Made by a program: the position numbers and the translations under genes. Below, piece after piece: positions 34,466-43,657 of a stretch of 64,000 nt of DNA. The stretch spans positions 40,003 through 104,002 of the forward strand of contig JAKSRP010000003.1 of NCBI GenBank assembly GCA_024403555.1, in the 5' to 3' direction. Below the pieces are notes generated by a model. That model had not been told where the DNA came from. It saw only the letters and a program-made list of their open reading frames with translations, and searched no databases. Positions within the stretch are counted from its first letter, which is position 1. Every line of letters starts with the position of its first letter. The DNA is from Lachnospiraceae bacterium (lineage in GTDB: Bacteria > Bacillota > Clostridia > Lachnospirales > Lachnospiraceae).

Positions 34466-34599
34466 AACATCATTGAAAATTGAATAAGTGTTATTTGGGC
34501 ATACCATTCGGGTGTGAAGTATATTTTTAACATAATTTTCATGAGAATTGTGTTTGGGAAAAGATTTAAAAAAAGATTTAAAAAAATTTAGAAAAAGTG

Positions 34600-34628
34600 T
34601 TGACATATCTCTGGGTAGATGATATTAT
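34600..34628 (+). promoter_or_regulatory. tRNA operon promoter
   Basis: TTGACA at 34600-34605, 17-base spacer, TATTAT at 34623-34628. The tRNA-Arg gene begins 50 bases downstream. Confidence 0.85.
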
Positions 34629-34677
34629 AATATCTGTTGTGACACAGAAACAACAAACCGTAAAAGCTTAAGGGCAA

Positions 34678-34751
34678 GCGCTCATAGCTCAGTTGGATAG
34701 AGCAACGGCCTTCTAAGCCGTGTGTCCGGGGTTCGAATCCCTGTGGGCGCG
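34678..34751 (+). tRNA. tRNA-Arg (anticodon TCT)
   Basis: 74 bases. Acceptor stem GCGCTCA pairs with TGGGCGC. D-arm GCTC-AGTTGGATA-GAGC; anticodon stem ACGGC/GCCGT with loop CTTCTAA, giving anticodon TCT (reads AGA); T-loop GGTTCGAATCC. CCA is not encoded. Confidence 0.97.
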
Positions 34752-34755
34752 TTTT

Positions 34756-34840
34756 GCGGGAGTGCTGGAATTGGCAGACAGGCAAGACTAAGGATCTTGT
34801 GTTTCTAGTAGACGTGTGGGTTCAAGTCCCATCTCCCGCA
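34756..34840 (+). tRNA. tRNA-Leu (anticodon AAG)
   Basis: 85 bases. Acceptor stem GCGGGAG pairs with CTCCCGC. Anticodon stem CAAGA/TCTTG with loop CTAAGGA, anticodon AAG (reads CTT); long variable arm as expected for leucine; T-loop GGTTCAAGTCC. CCA is not encoded. Four bases after tRNA-Arg. Confidence 0.95.
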
Positions 34841-34841
34841 T

Positions 34842-34873
34842 AAACCTCAGAAAGAAATTTCTGAGGTTTTTTT
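34842..34873 (+). terminator. rho-independent terminator after the tRNA pair
   Basis: AAACCTCAGAAA pairs with TTTCTGAGGTTT around a GAAA loop, followed by a T run. Confidence 0.92.
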
Positions 34874-34895
34874 GTTTCCGAAATAAGTAATATAA

Positions 34896-34945
34896 AACAA
34901 GAGCCATGGCTATAGCTTAACTAGCTATTACCAATGGCTCTTGTT
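34896..34945 (-). terminator. terminator of the minus-strand membrane-protein gene
   Basis: AACAAGAGCCAT (34896-34907) pairs with ATGGCTCTTGTT (34934-34945); TAGCTA elements pair inside. On the minus strand it follows the stop at 34986 by ~40 bases. Confidence 0.75.
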
Positions 34946-34985
34946 GTTTTCTAATGATTCTGTTTCATTTATTCTATATTATCTC

Positions 34986-35453
34986 TTATAAATTCGCTCC
35001 TACATATTCATCATCACTGAATGCCATAATCATTTTAAAGATTGCTGTGAAGAAGAATAATCCTACAGTGAACATTCCGTATCTGCCAAATGCATGTGCC
35101 ATTTTCTGTGTTTTTTTAATATCAAGCACAAAGCAGGCAATTAATCCGACAAAACCAAGAAATGCTGTGATGATAAATACCGGAATCTCAATTAAGAAGA
35201 TTGTTAACAGGAAAAGAATGGTAAATGTATGAAGTGCAAATGATACCCAGAACATCTTTGTTGTCCAGAATAATTTGTATTCAACATAGCGATTATAAAA
35301 TGGAATAAGTGCTTCCCAGCCTTCTTTTCCAGCTTTTCTAAAAAGCATTACTGTTGCAATAATTGTTGCAATAGAAAGCAATATTCCGATCATAGATGAA
35401 TAAGTTGCGTTTGCTGCTACAGTTGCAGTTCCAAGTGTTAAGTTTAAGCTCAT
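34986..35453 (-). CDS. small membrane protein, DUF5684-like
   Basis: 155 residues with about four hydrophobic helices (~18-38, 63-85, 85-110, 128-146). The loop FRKAGKEGWEALIPFYNRY is the recognisable family motif. Role unknown. AAGGAG precedes the start. It stands alone, with its own terminator and a folded region upstream. Confidence 0.7.
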   Translation of the reverse strand: MSLNLTLGTATVAANATYSSMIGILLSIATIIATVMLFRKAGKEGWEALIPFYNRYVEYKLFWTTKMFWVSFALHTFTILFLLTIFLIEIPVFIITAFLGFVGLIACFVLDIKKTQKMAHAFGRYGMFTVGLFFFTAIFKMIMAFSDDEYVGANL

Positions 35454-35593
35454 AATGATTTCTCCTTTATTGTCTCATGAAAATTTGTTTTGTTATGTTT
35501 AAGAGGTGTTCGCTTTCCTCTTTGATGATTTCATGATATCAGGAGAATCATAAGGTAGAAGTGATGAAACCTTAACGTAACCTTAACAATTTT

Positions 35594-35660
35594 GCGGTCG
35601 CCAAAGATCACGTGCGAGCTCATTTCTCTGTTGAGAAACGCGCATTCGCACATGGCGGTG
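35594..35660. other. nested-hairpin intergenic element
   Basis: Three concentric stems: CGCCA 35599-35603 with TGGCG 35653-35657; GTGCGA 35612-35617 with TCGCAC 35646-35651; TTTCTC 35623-35628 with GAGAAA 35633-35638 (loop TGTT). It lies in the gap between two minus-strand genes and is GC-richer than its flanks. A translated frame across it exists but looks spurious. It may be an intergenic repeat or small RNA; no class recognised. Confidence 0.45.
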
Positions 35661-35677
35661 TCTATCCAATCCCAAAC

Positions 35678-35705
35678 AAAAAACCGCGGCACTTTCGTGC
35701 CCCGG
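35678..35705 (-). terminator. terminator of the RpiR-family gene
   Basis: CCGCGGCAC (35684-35692), loop TTTC, GTGCCCCGG (35697-35705), one mismatch; a six-base T run follows on the minus strand. It begins 4 bases past the stop codon. Confidence 0.9.
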
Positions 35706-35708
35706 TCC

Positions 35709-36590
35709 CTAATTCTCATAATCAAATACTAATTTGTATTTCTGCATATAATAATCTGCTTTTTCTAATCGTGCCTTCGCTACTTCCTGCATTTCACGGC
35801 TGACACCATTTGCGATTAACTCAATTAAGAAAGTGATACCAATCATGGAAGGTGCGAAACTGTTACTTCCCAAATCCACAACAATCTTATGTTTTATATA
35901 AGAAGGCAAATCAGCATTATGATTTGTTGTGACGGCAATGATTTGCGCATTACTGTCATTTGCCATATCCATTATGGCAGTGTTTAATTTCGTATAAGGT
36001 GGTATGTGGAACATGATCAAACAATCATCTTTATCAATGCTTGTCATACGCTCCAAAATAGTTGTGTTTGCTCCGCCTGTACTTACGACATTTGGCGTAA
36101 GCTGAGAAAGAAGCGCTACAAGCTGATTTTCATACGGATATGCATAACGACTAGATGCAATAAATATTGTATCAGCACGGGTAATAATATTTATGATATT
36201 TTCAAAATTCTTAGATCCATTGTCTCTAAATAAGTTACGAAGCGTTGCCTGAGCAATCTTTAATGCTTCGATTCCAAAATGCATTTCACCTGGATGAGGC
36301 TTTAAGCTTTCTTCGTAACGAGCGGAAGAAGATTCCACCCTGTCAGAAATTTTAGACAATGTATTCATATGAATACGCTGCAAATACTTCTGAAAATCGA
36401 TATAACCCGTAAAACCGATCGCCCTGCTGAAACGGATGACAGAAGCTTCACTGACATTTAAATTACTTGCAAGCTCTGTGGAAGTCAGGAAACAAGCCAT
36501 GATCATATTATCTAAAATATAATCCGCAATGATTTTCCCAGTCTTCGTAAGCTTCGCTTCTTTGACTAATTCACTAAATGATTTTTCCAT
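35709..36590 (-). CDS. RpiR-family (MurR/RpiR) transcriptional regulator
   Basis: 293 residues. N-terminal helix-turn-helix (~1-75; STELASNLNVSEASVIRFSRAIGFTGYIDFQKYL) and C-terminal SIS domain (~125-265; IFIASSRYAY, LIMFHIPPY, AQIIAVTTN) that usually binds a sugar phosphate. The second ATG (36590) is preferred: the GGAG of the first codons is the only ribosome site at proper distance. It follows the AEC transporter by ~20 bases, so it probably controls that transporter. Confidence 0.88.
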   Translation of the reverse strand: MEKSFSELVKEAKLTKTGKIIADYILDNMIMACFLTSTELASNLNVSEASVIRFSRAIGFTGYIDFQKYLQRIHMNTLSKISDRVESSSARYEESLKPHPGEMHFGIEALKIAQATLRNLFRDNGSKNFENIINIITRADTIFIASSRYAYPYENQLVALLSQLTPNVVSTGGANTTILERMTSIDKDDCLIMFHIPPYTKLNTAIMDMANDSNAQIIAVTTNHNADLPSYIKHKIVVDLGSNSFAPSMIGITFLIELIANGVSREMQEVAKARLEKADYYMQKYKLVFDYEN

Positions 36591-36611
36591 AATTTTCTCC
36601 ATAAGATGTGT

Positions 36612-37547
36612 CTACAGTACCATTTGATAAATGGCAACCATGAAAGGCATAGTTATGAGACAAAAAATAACTGTAATGACATTGATTGAGCTGGCATATA
36701 CAGAATTCTTATGATAAAGCTGTGCTACCTGAGCAATATTTACTGCGCATGGTGCGGATGCTGCCAATAAAGTAATCAAGAGAATCTGAGGTGCAAGACT
36801 GTGAAGCTTCATGATGCCGCAAACATGAATGATCGCAATGAAAATAAGCGGTGTTGCAATCAAACGGCCAAAGCCGATGAGATAGGCACGCTTATTGCTA
36901 AATGCCAGGCGAAGATTCATCCCTGCGAACAAGATACCAATGTTTAACATGCTGGCAGGACCAATCATGTTGCCAAAAGAAGTTGTAAAATTGTCAACAA
37001 TCAATGGGAGTCTAAGATGCGTAAAGAATACGATTAATCCAGCGATGATCGCGATGATATTCGGATTCTTGATCATCTTCATAACATGAACTTGTTTTTC
37101 TTCACTGATGACGGAAATGCCGTGACTCCAGAATAAAATGTTGCTCACAATCAGATATGCACTACTGTAAAATACCCACTCTGGACCAAGTACTGCGCTA
37201 ACGAGTGGAATGATCAGGTTACCGCAATTCGAATACGTAAGGGAAGCCTGTTCAATGTGGTCAATATGAAAAACCACTTCGCAAATTTTGGTCGTAACCA
37301 AAAGAAGTACGAAAGAAATGACAGCCCCTAAAATCGCCACTGCAAACCCAGAAAATGTTTCCTTATTAAAGGAAGCATTTGTAAAGGAATGGAAGATGAC
37401 ACATGGCGAAAAGATATACACAACCAGCTTCGCAAGCGTGTCGCTGTCTTCTGTTTTGAGAAGATCAATTTTCACGATGACATAACCGACAATCATCATG
37501 AGAAAAAGTACGACAATCTGCTGAGCCAGTAACATACTTAGTTCCAA
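36612..37547 (-). CDS. AEC (auxin efflux carrier) family transporter
   Basis: 311 residues, about ten hydrophobic helices in two five-helix halves, with the conserved Asn/Pro regions of the family (YSNCGNLIIPLV, ASAPCAVNIAQVA). Bacterial members export or import organic acids such as malate; the substrate here is unknown. The TTG start at 37547 is supported by AAGGAGG 7 bases upstream; the first ATG is four codons later. Cotranscribed with the RpiR regulator. Confidence 0.88.
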   Translation of the reverse strand: MELSMLLAQQIVVLFLMMIVGYVIVKIDLLKTEDSDTLAKLVVYIFSPCVIFHSFTNASFNKETFSGFAVAILGAVISFVLLLVTTKICEVVFHIDHIEQASLTYSNCGNLIIPLVSAVLGPEWVFYSSAYLIVSNILFWSHGISVISEEKQVHVMKMIKNPNIIAIIAGLIVFFTHLRLPLIVDNFTTSFGNMIGPASMLNIGILFAGMNLRLAFSNKRAYLIGFGRLIATPLIFIAIIHVCGIMKLHSLAPQILLITLLAASAPCAVNIAQVAQLYHKNSVYASSINVITVIFCLITMPFMVAIYQMVL

Positions 37548-37711
37548 AGAAATTCCTCCTTGTTATTAAATTTTCTTAAAAATACTCACAAAATAAAGTA
37601 TAATAGGTTTAGAATAGAGTGTCAATTTTATGACAATAAATTAATGTGTAGAATATTATAATTGTGATATCGTTCGTTAAAAAGCAGTTACTTGAAATAA
37701 AGGAGAAAAAG

Positions 37712-38593
37712 ATGAAATTAGGATCCCATGTGGGAATGAAAGGGAAAGCGATGATGTTAGGCTCCGTAAAAGAAGCACTTTCTTACGGCGCGAACACATT
37801 TATGTTATATACAGGCGCACCTCAAAATACAAAAAGAAAAGCAATTAGCGAGCTTCGAATCGAAGAAGCCTGGGCGCTGATGCGAGAAAATAACATCGAC
37901 GATTTTGTCGTGCATGCACCATACATTATCAACTTAGGTAATGCCGTAAAACCGGAAACCTTTGAAATCGCCGTTGATTTTTTAAAGGTAGAATTAGAAC
38001 GAACCAAAGCGATGGGTGCGAATAAACTCGTACTTCATCCAGGTGCCCATGTCGGAGAAGGTGTGGAAGTTGGAATCAACAAAATCGTGGAAGGTCTTAA
38101 CGAAGTCATGACAAAGGACATGGATGTAAAGATTTGCTTAGAAACGATGGCGGGAAAAGGCAGTGAGATTGGACGAACTTTTGAAGAACTTCGTGAAATC
38201 TATAACCGTGTCAAATATCCAGAGCATCTTCGTGTATGCTTTGATACATGTCACACAAGCGATGCGGGCTATTCCATCAAGGATGATTTTAACTCTGTCA
38301 TCGATACATTTGACCGTATATTAGGAAAAGACCAGATTGCGGTTTTCCATATCAACGACAGTAAAAATGTGCAGGGCGCAGCAAAGGACCGTCATGAAAA
38401 TATCGGTTATGGAAATATTGGCTTTGAAGCCTTACATCAGGTGGTACACCATCCGGATTTTGAAGATGTGCCAAAAATTTTAGAAACACCATATATCAAA
38501 ATCGAGGGAACAAAAAAATCCCTTCCACCATACAAACAGGAAATTGAGATGCTTAAGAAAGGAATCTTTGTGCCATGGATATCAGATTTATAG
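37712..38593 (+). CDS. nfo: endonuclease IV (AP endonuclease)
   Basis: Cleaves DNA at abasic sites. 293 residues of TIM-barrel with the three-zinc ligands in [30 protein letters not shown] and HINDSK...[18 protein letters not shown] precedes ATG 37712; an in-frame ATG at 37664 adds 16 unlikely residues. A TATAAT-like box lies at 37657-37662 in the AT-rich divergent gap. Confidence 0.94.
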   Translation: MKLGSHVGMKGKAMMLGSVKEALSYGANTFMLYTGAPQNTKRKAISELRIEEAWALMRENNIDDFVVHAPYIINLGNAVKPETFEIAVDFLKVELERTKAMGANKLVLHPGAHVGEGVEVGINKIVEGLNEVMTKDMDVKICLETMAGKGSEIGRTFEELREIYNRVKYPEHLRVCFDTCHTSDAGYSIKDDFNSVIDTFDRILGKDQIAVFHINDSKNVQGAAKDRHENIGYGNIGFEALHQVVHHPDFEDVPKILETPYIKIEGTKKSLPPYKQEIEMLKKGIFVPWISDL

Positions 38594-39270
38594 ATCATAG
38601 TGGTTTTATTGTAGAATTAGAAAAATATGTTCTGCTGTTTGATTATTATCAAGGCGAAATTCCCGATATTCCAGACAAAACCTGGATTGTATTTGCGTCG
38701 CATTTTCACCAGGATCATTATAATAGTGCGATTTTTGATCTTCGTGACCGCTACGAGGATGTCCGCTATGTTTTATCCAAAGATATCTACAAGCACAGAA
38801 AACGCACATTAAAGCCTCCTTACGAGCTTTTAGTGGCAAATCAGGTGTATGATTTTGGCGATTTTCATGTGGAGACTTATTTTTCCACCGACGAGGGAGT
38901 AGCCTTTTATGTCGAAATCGAAGGCCGAAGCATCTACCATGCGGGAGATCTTCACTGGTGGCACTGGATTGGGGAGCCGGATGCAGACAATCTTTATATG
39001 GAAAAGAAATTTAAAGAACAGATGGGCTATCTTTCAAAACATAAAATTGATGTGGCATTTATGCTTTTGGATCCTAGACAGGAGGCGGCTTACGACTGGG
39101 GTATGAATTATTTTTTGGAAAATGTTACTGCAAAGCATGTATTCCCGATGCATCAGTGGGGGGATTTTGCTTTGACGGATCAATATCTTCGTTCTGAAGC
39201 GGGCAGACGTTTTGCGACGCGTTTGATCAAAGTTGACCACGTTGGGCAGACATGGCATAATGTAGAATAA
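38575..39270 (+). CDS. metallo-beta-lactamase-fold hydrolase (UlaG-like)
   Basis: 231 residues with the dinuclear metal motif HFHQDH, then [10 protein letters not shown] and a late MHQWGD. It resembles small UlaG/YtkL-type MBL enzymes; the substrate is unknown. The start lies 19 bases inside nfo, so translation is coupled. Confidence 0.85.
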   Translation: MDIRFIDHSGFIVELEKYVLLFDYYQGEIPDIPDKTWIVFASHFHQDHYNSAIFDLRDRYEDVRYVLSKDIYKHRKRTLKPPYELLVANQVYDFGDFHVETYFSTDEGVAFYVEIEGRSIYHAGDLHWWHWIGEPDADNLYMEKKFKEQMGYLSKHKIDVAFMLLDPRQEAAYDWGMNYFLENVTAKHVFPMHQWGDFALTDQYLRSEAGRRFATRLIKVDHVGQTWHNVE

Positions 39271-39294
39271 GAATTTTTTGGAGGAATATACATC

Positions 39295-39936
39295 ATGGAG
39301 ATGAGTCGAAATAAAAAAATCATTCTGGCAGTGATTGTGATCTTGATCGCATTCTTAACTTTCTTTGGAATTCAGGTTGCCGGACAGAAGTTAGCGGTTA
39401 AGGAAGGTCTTAATTATCTGCAGGAAAAGGAATATGAAAAAGCACATTCAAGCTTTGAAAAGGCAGAAAAGAAGCATACCCTTTTCTTGTCTAAGTCAGA
39501 TATTCGTTATTACGAAGGTGAATGCCTCATGTACTTGGAACGATTTGATGAAGCGGCAGACGTGTATGGTCACATTTTTGATACAAGAGCGATTGCGCTT
39601 AAGGGATTTGCCCTTCAGAGAAATGGTGACTTAAAAGGTGCGAAAAAAGCATTTGAGGAAGCAATCAAGAAGGATGCTAAGGATGGAGTCGGATATTATT
39701 ATCTGTATGCCTATTATGTGGACAAGAAGGCATATAATAAGGCGTTAAATGTGCTTGATGAAGCAAAAGGCAATGGGGTAAAAAATATGAAACAGGAAAT
39801 CGATTTTGCCCGCATTGTTGTCTACGAAAAGATGTTAAAATACGATCGCGCACTTGATGCGGCAAAGGAATATGTGGATGCATATCCGGATGATGAAAAT
39901 GGTAAGCAGGAGCTTGCATTTTTAGAAACGAGATAG
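39295..39936 (+). CDS. membrane-anchored TPR protein
   Basis: 213 residues. One N-terminal membrane helix (~9-27), then tetratricopeptide repeats from ~35 to the end (LNYLQEKEYEKAHSSFEKAEK, ALKGFALQRNGDLKGAKKAFEEAIK, YYLYAYYVDKKAYNKALNVLDEAK). Probably an outward-facing scaffold. GGAGG precedes ATG 39295. Partner unknown. Confidence 0.85.
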   Translation: MEMSRNKKIILAVIVILIAFLTFFGIQVAGQKLAVKEGLNYLQEKEYEKAHSSFEKAEKKHTLFLSKSDIRYYEGECLMYLERFDEAADVYGHIFDTRAIALKGFALQRNGDLKGAKKAFEEAIKKDAKDGVGYYYLYAYYVDKKAYNKALNVLDEAKGNGVKNMKQEIDFARIVVYEKMLKYDRALDAAKEYVDAYPDDENGKQELAFLETR

Positions 39937-39954
39937 GATAGAGTTGATAAAGTT

Positions 39955-41202
39955 ATGGAAAAAGAATTATACGAATTCGGAGAAAAACAGGAAAAGGTCA
40001 TCCTCGTGGCAGTTTGTCTTGGGGATGAAGAAGATACGAAGGATTCTCTGGATGAATTAGAAGAGCTTGCCACTACCGCAGGTGCAGTGACGGTTGGACG
40101 ATGTGTGCAAAACCGCGAATATATTCACAATGGCACTTATATTGGGAGTGGAAAGATAGAAGAATTAAAAGATATGCTGTGGGAAACCGAAGCGGATGGA
40201 ATCATTTGCGACGATGAGCTGACTCCGGCACAGGTAAGAAACTTATCTAATGAGCTTGATTGTAAGATTATGGACCGTACCTTGATCATTTTAGATATTT
40301 TTGCCTCCAGGGCAAGAACGAGAGAAGGTAAGATTCAGGTGGAACTTGCGCAGCTTCGCTATCATGCAACGAGACTGACTGGAAAAGGTACTTCTATGTC
40401 AAGACTTGGTGGTGGAATTGGGACGAGAGGTCCTGGTGAGAAAAAGCTTGAAGTAGATCGTCGTCTGATCCGTGGCAGAATCGGACATTTGTCGAAGGAA
40501 TTAAAGCAGGTGGTAAAACACCGCGAGGTACAGAGACAGAAGAGAAGTAAGAATCAGATTCCGGTAGTCTGTATTGCAGGGTATACGAATGCGGGCAAAT
40601 CAACCTTGCTGAATTTATATACCAAGGCCGGAGTTTTATCAGAGGATAAGCTTTTTGCGACACTTGATCCGACAACAAGACTGGTGAAACTTCCAAACGG
40701 GCAGGAAATCCTGCTTACCGATACCGTTGGATTTATCAGAAAGCTTCCGCACCATTTGGTAAATGCGTTTCGTTCCACTTTAGAGGAAGCAAAGTATTCA
40801 GATTTGATTCTTCATGTGGTTGACGCATCCAATCCTCAGATGGAAAAACAGATGGAAGCGGTTTATGAGACCTTTAAGGAATTAGAAATCCAGGATAAAA
40901 CTATTTTAACAGTATTTAATAAGATTGACCGTATCGAAGAAGATGTGGTTTTGATTGATCCGAAAGCAGACGAAGTGATCCGTATTTCTGCGGCAACTGG
41001 AGAGAATACAGATGAACTTTTAGAACTTATTCAGGATACGTTGATGAGTGGTCAGATTTATGTAGAAAAAGTGGTTTCTTATGCAGAAGCTGGAAAGCTT
41101 CAGGTTGTGAGAAAGCATGGTGTAATCTTAAAAGAAGAGTACCGTGAGGACGGTATTTATGTGGAAGCATACGTTCCTGTTGAATATGTTCAGAGCCTAT
41201 AA
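39955..41202 (+). CDS. hflX: ribosome-associated GTPase HflX
   Basis: Splits stalled ribosomes under stress. 415 residues. N-terminal HflX domain (~40-190; NGTYIGSGKIEELK, CDDELTPAQVRNL, GKGTSMSRLGGGIGTRGPGE) and GTPase with GYTNAGKSTLLN, DTVGFIRKLPHHLV and NKID. A short acidic N-terminal extension precedes the domain. The ribosome site is weak. Confidence 0.94.
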   Translation: MEKELYEFGEKQEKVILVAVCLGDEEDTKDSLDELEELATTAGAVTVGRCVQNREYIHNGTYIGSGKIEELKDMLWETEADGIICDDELTPAQVRNLSNELDCKIMDRTLIILDIFASRARTREGKIQVELAQLRYHATRLTGKGTSMSRLGGGIGTRGPGEKKLEVDRRLIRGRIGHLSKELKQVVKHREVQRQKRSKNQIPVVCIAGYTNAGKSTLLNLYTKAGVLSEDKLFATLDPTTRLVKLPNGQEILLTDTVGFIRKLPHHLVNAFRSTLEEAKYSDLILHVVDASNPQMEKQMEAVYETFKELEIQDKTILTVFNKIDRIEEDVVLIDPKADEVIRISAATGENTDELLELIQDTLMSGQIYVEKVVSYAEAGKLQVVRKHGVILKEEYREDGIYVEAYVPVEYVQSL

Positions 41203-41238
41203 GTTTTTAGAAATTTTGTTCAAATTGACAAGATGATG

Positions 41239-41270
41239 GGAGTAGTGTTTATAAAAAATGCACTACTCCT
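41239..41270 (+). terminator. possible terminator after hflX
   Basis: GGAGTAGTG pairs with CACTACTCC across a 14-base loop, followed by a mixed T-rich stretch. Weak as an intrinsic terminator. Confidence 0.5.
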
Positions 41271-41271
41271 A

Positions 41272-41301
41272 TTGACTTTTAGAGTCGTCACATGGTAAAA
41301 T
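41272..41301 (+). promoter_or_regulatory. promoter of ptsH-ptsI
   Basis: TTGACT 41272-41277, 18-base spacer, TAAAAT 41296-41301. About 115 bases of leader follow before ptsH; nothing recognisable is folded in it. Confidence 0.7.
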
Positions 41302-41427
41302 TTTTACATACTTAAGAGGGTTGGGTTGTTACTATTGTAATGAAAACGGAGGTCTTAGGACGTTCGTTATTATTATGTAGCAAGGCTCAATGAAACGAAA
41401 TTTTATAAGCAAAAGGAGAATATTATT

Positions 41428-41691
41428 ATGGTATCTAAAAAATTCGTAGTACAGAATGAACAGGGCTTACACATGAGACCAGCTGGAGTTTTAGCTAAAG
41501 GCGTTACAAAATTCACATCTGACGTTTCCATCATGTACAATGACAAAAAAATCAACGCTAAATCCTTATTAAACATCATCGGTGCTTGCATCAAATACGG
41601 TTCTGAAATCGAAGTTGTTTGTGAAGGTGAAGACGAAGAAGCAGCTTTAGCATATGCTACAGAATTAATCGAATCTGGTTTAGGCGAATAA
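41428..41691 (+). CDS. ptsH: phosphocarrier protein HPr
   Basis: 87 residues. The active His lies in QGLHMRPAG (residue 15 by family numbering) and the regulatory Ser of Gram-positive HPr in NAKSLLNI (~46), the target of HPr kinase in catabolite repression. AAAGGAG precedes ATG 41428. Passes phosphate from enzyme I to sugar-specific EIIA proteins. Confidence 0.97.
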   Translation: MVSKKFVVQNEQGLHMRPAGVLAKGVTKFTSDVSIMYNDKKINAKSLLNIIGACIKYGSEIEVVCEGEDEEAALAYATELIESGLGE

Positions 41692-41718
41692 TTTACAGCA
41701 AATATCTAGAGGTGGCAC

Positions 41719-43428
41719 ATGTATAAAGGTATAGGAGCATCAGCTGGTATCGGTATTGGTAAAGTTCTTATCTTAAAAGAAGCTGAATTAAACTACACAA
41801 GAACTACTATTACTGATAAAGAAGCTGAAAAGAAAAGATTAGCTGACGCTATTGAAGTTTTCGTTGAAAAAACAATGGCTTTAGCTGAAAGAATGAAAGT
41901 TACAGCAGGTGAAGCTGAATCTGAAATCCTTTTAGGACATGTTATGATGGTTCAGGACCCAGCTATTTCCGAACAGATCGAACAGAAAATTGATGATGAT
42001 TCCATCAATGCTGAAGCAGCTGTTGAAGAAGCATGTGATTTCTTCGCTATGATCTTCTCTATGGCAGAAGATGAATTAACACAGCAGAGAGCATCTGACT
42101 TAGGCGATATCAAAACTCGTTTAATCAAGATCCTCATGGGTGTTGAAGAAGTTGACATCAGTGCAGCTCCTGCAGAAACAATTTTCGTAGCAGAAGATTT
42201 AACACCATCCATGACAGCTGGATTCGTTCCAGAAAACATCGAAGGTGTATTAACAGAAATCGGTGGTAAGACATCTCATTCTGCAATTATCTGCCGTTCT
42301 ATGGAAATTCCTGCATGTTTATCTATTCCTGAAATTACAACAATCGTTAAGAATGGCGACGTTGTAGTTATGGACGGTTCTACAGGTGAAGTTTACATCA
42401 ACCCTGAAGAATCTGTAATCGAAGAATTCAAAGTTAAACGCGAAAAATTCTTAGCTGAAAAAGCTTTATTAGAAAAATTCCGTGGACAGCCTTCTCAGTC
42501 TGCAGACGGTAAGGTTGTTGAATTAGTATGTAACATCGGTGGACCAGACGAAGCAGCAGGCGTTCTTGAACGTGATGGCGAAGGTGTTGGTTTATTCCGT
42601 ACAGAGTTCTTATTCATGGATAGCGATGCTATTCCATCTGAAGACTCTCAGTTCGAAGCATACAAAACAGTTGCAGAAACATTAGAAGGAAAACCAGTTA
42701 TCATCCGTACACTTGATATCGGTGGTGACAAAGCTCTTCCTTACTTAGGACTACCAACAGAAGAAAACCCATTCTTAGGTTTCCGTGCAGTTCGTTTCTG
42801 CTTAAAGAGAATCGAAGATATCTACAGACCACAGTTACGTGCTTTATTAAGAGCATCCGCTTATGGTAAAATCCGTATCATGGTTCCATTAGTAACATGC
42901 GTTGACGAACTTCGCGCAGTTAAAGAAATCATCGCAGAAATCAAAGCTGAATTAGATGAAAAGGGAATCGCATACGATAAAGACATCAAAGTTGGTGTTA
43001 TGATGGAAACAGCAGCAGCTTCCTTAATCGCTGATATCTTAGCAGCAGAAGCTGACTTCTTCTCTATCGGTACTAACGACTTAACAGGTTATACAATGGC
43101 AGCAGATAGAGGTAACCCAGATGTTGCATATCTCTACTCTACATATAACCCAGCAGTTCTTCGTTCTATCCGTAACATCATTAGCGCAGCTAATGAAGCT
43201 GGTATCATGGCTGGTATGTGTGGTGAAGCAGCAGCAGATCCATTAATGATCCCATTATTACTTGCATTCGGATTAGATGAATTCTCTGTATCTGCTACAT
43301 CTGTATTACAGGCTCGTGCTACAATGTCCTTATGGACAATGGAAGAAGCTAAAGAATTAGCTGACAAAGCAATGGCTCTTAAGACAGAAGCAGAAGTTAA
43401 AGCTTTATTAGAAGCAAACGCTAGATAA
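41719..43428 (+). CDS. ptsI: phosphoenolpyruvate-protein phosphotransferase (PTS enzyme I)
   Basis: Takes phosphate from PEP and gives it to HPr. 569 residues. N-terminal phospho-His domain with GGKTSHSAIICRS, linker, and PEP-binding barrel with GLFRTEFLFM, DIGGDKALPY, MVPLVTCVDEL and AGMCGEAAADP. The active Cys is in MCGEA. GAGGTG precedes ATG 41719, 27 bases after ptsH. Confidence 0.97.
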   Translation: MYKGIGASAGIGIGKVLILKEAELNYTRTTITDKEAEKKRLADAIEVFVEKTMALAERMKVTAGEAESEILLGHVMMVQDPAISEQIEQKIDDDSINAEAAVEEACDFFAMIFSMAEDELTQQRASDLGDIKTRLIKILMGVEEVDISAAPAETIFVAEDLTPSMTAGFVPENIEGVLTEIGGKTSHSAIICRSMEIPACLSIPEITTIVKNGDVVVMDGSTGEVYINPEESVIEEFKVKREKFLAEKALLEKFRGQPSQSADGKVVELVCNIGGPDEAAGVLERDGEGVGLFRTEFLFMDSDAIPSEDSQFEAYKTVAETLEGKPVIIRTLDIGGDKALPYLGLPTEENPFLGFRAVRFCLKRIEDIYRPQLRALLRASAYGKIRIMVPLVTCVDELRAVKEIIAEIKAELDEKGIAYDKDIKVGVMMETAAASLIADILAAEADFFSIGTNDLTGYTMAADRGNPDVAYLYSTYNPAVLRSIRNIISAANEAGIMAGMCGEAAADPLMIPLLLAFGLDEFSVSATSVLQARATMSLWTMEEAKELADKAMALKTEAEVKALLEANAR

Positions 43429-43448
43429 TTAAAACTTTAAAATATGCG

Positions 43449-43478
43449 AAGGCGTGTGATTATTCACACGCCTTTTTT
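43449..43478 (+). terminator. rho-independent terminator of ptsHI
   Basis: AAGGCGTGTGA pairs with TCACACGCCTT around TTAT, followed by six T. Confidence 0.93.
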
Positions 43479-43512
43479 GTATTGTAGAAACTATGTTTCT
43501 ACAATACAAAAA
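43474..43512. repeat. perfect 18-bp inverted repeat sharing the ptsHI T run
   Basis: TTTTTGTATTGTAGAAAC (43474-43491), loop TAT, GTTTCTACAATACAAAAA (43495-43512), no mismatch. The left arm uses the terminator T run. Confidence 0.8.
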
Positions 43513-43513
43513 C

Positions 43514-43596
43514 CCTCCGGGGGATGTGCACTCGCGTGTAAGGTAGATGTCGCTATCGCGACGACGCTCGGCCCTGGAGTCTCGCCAGCGAAACTC
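43514..43596. other. GC-rich folded intergenic stretch
   Basis: Short stems include CCTCC-GGGGG, GTCGC-TATC-GCGAC (~43549-43562) and CGCT-GGC / GCC-AGCG (~43566-43591). It is markedly richer in GC than flanking DNA. A small frame across it (43444-43629) has no credible protein. Unassigned. Confidence 0.4.
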
Positions 43597-43657
43597 TATT
43601 TTTTATGTTATACTTATTCCAGAGGATAAAATACAAAAGTAAAAAGGATGTGATTTT

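Noticed and set aside
34588-34785. 65-residue minus-strand frame with QGFEPRTHGLEGRCSIQLSYERL
   Set aside because: It is the antisense of the tRNA-Arg and tRNA-Leu genes; such protein-like readings of tRNAs are a known artefact.
35531-35725. 64-residue minus-strand frame over the nested hairpin element
   Set aside because: Runs across a terminator and palindromes and has no Shine-Dalgarno site; better explained as folded non-coding DNA.
43444-43629. 61-residue frame after ptsI
   Set aside because: Starts inside the terminator and reads through hairpins; no protein features.
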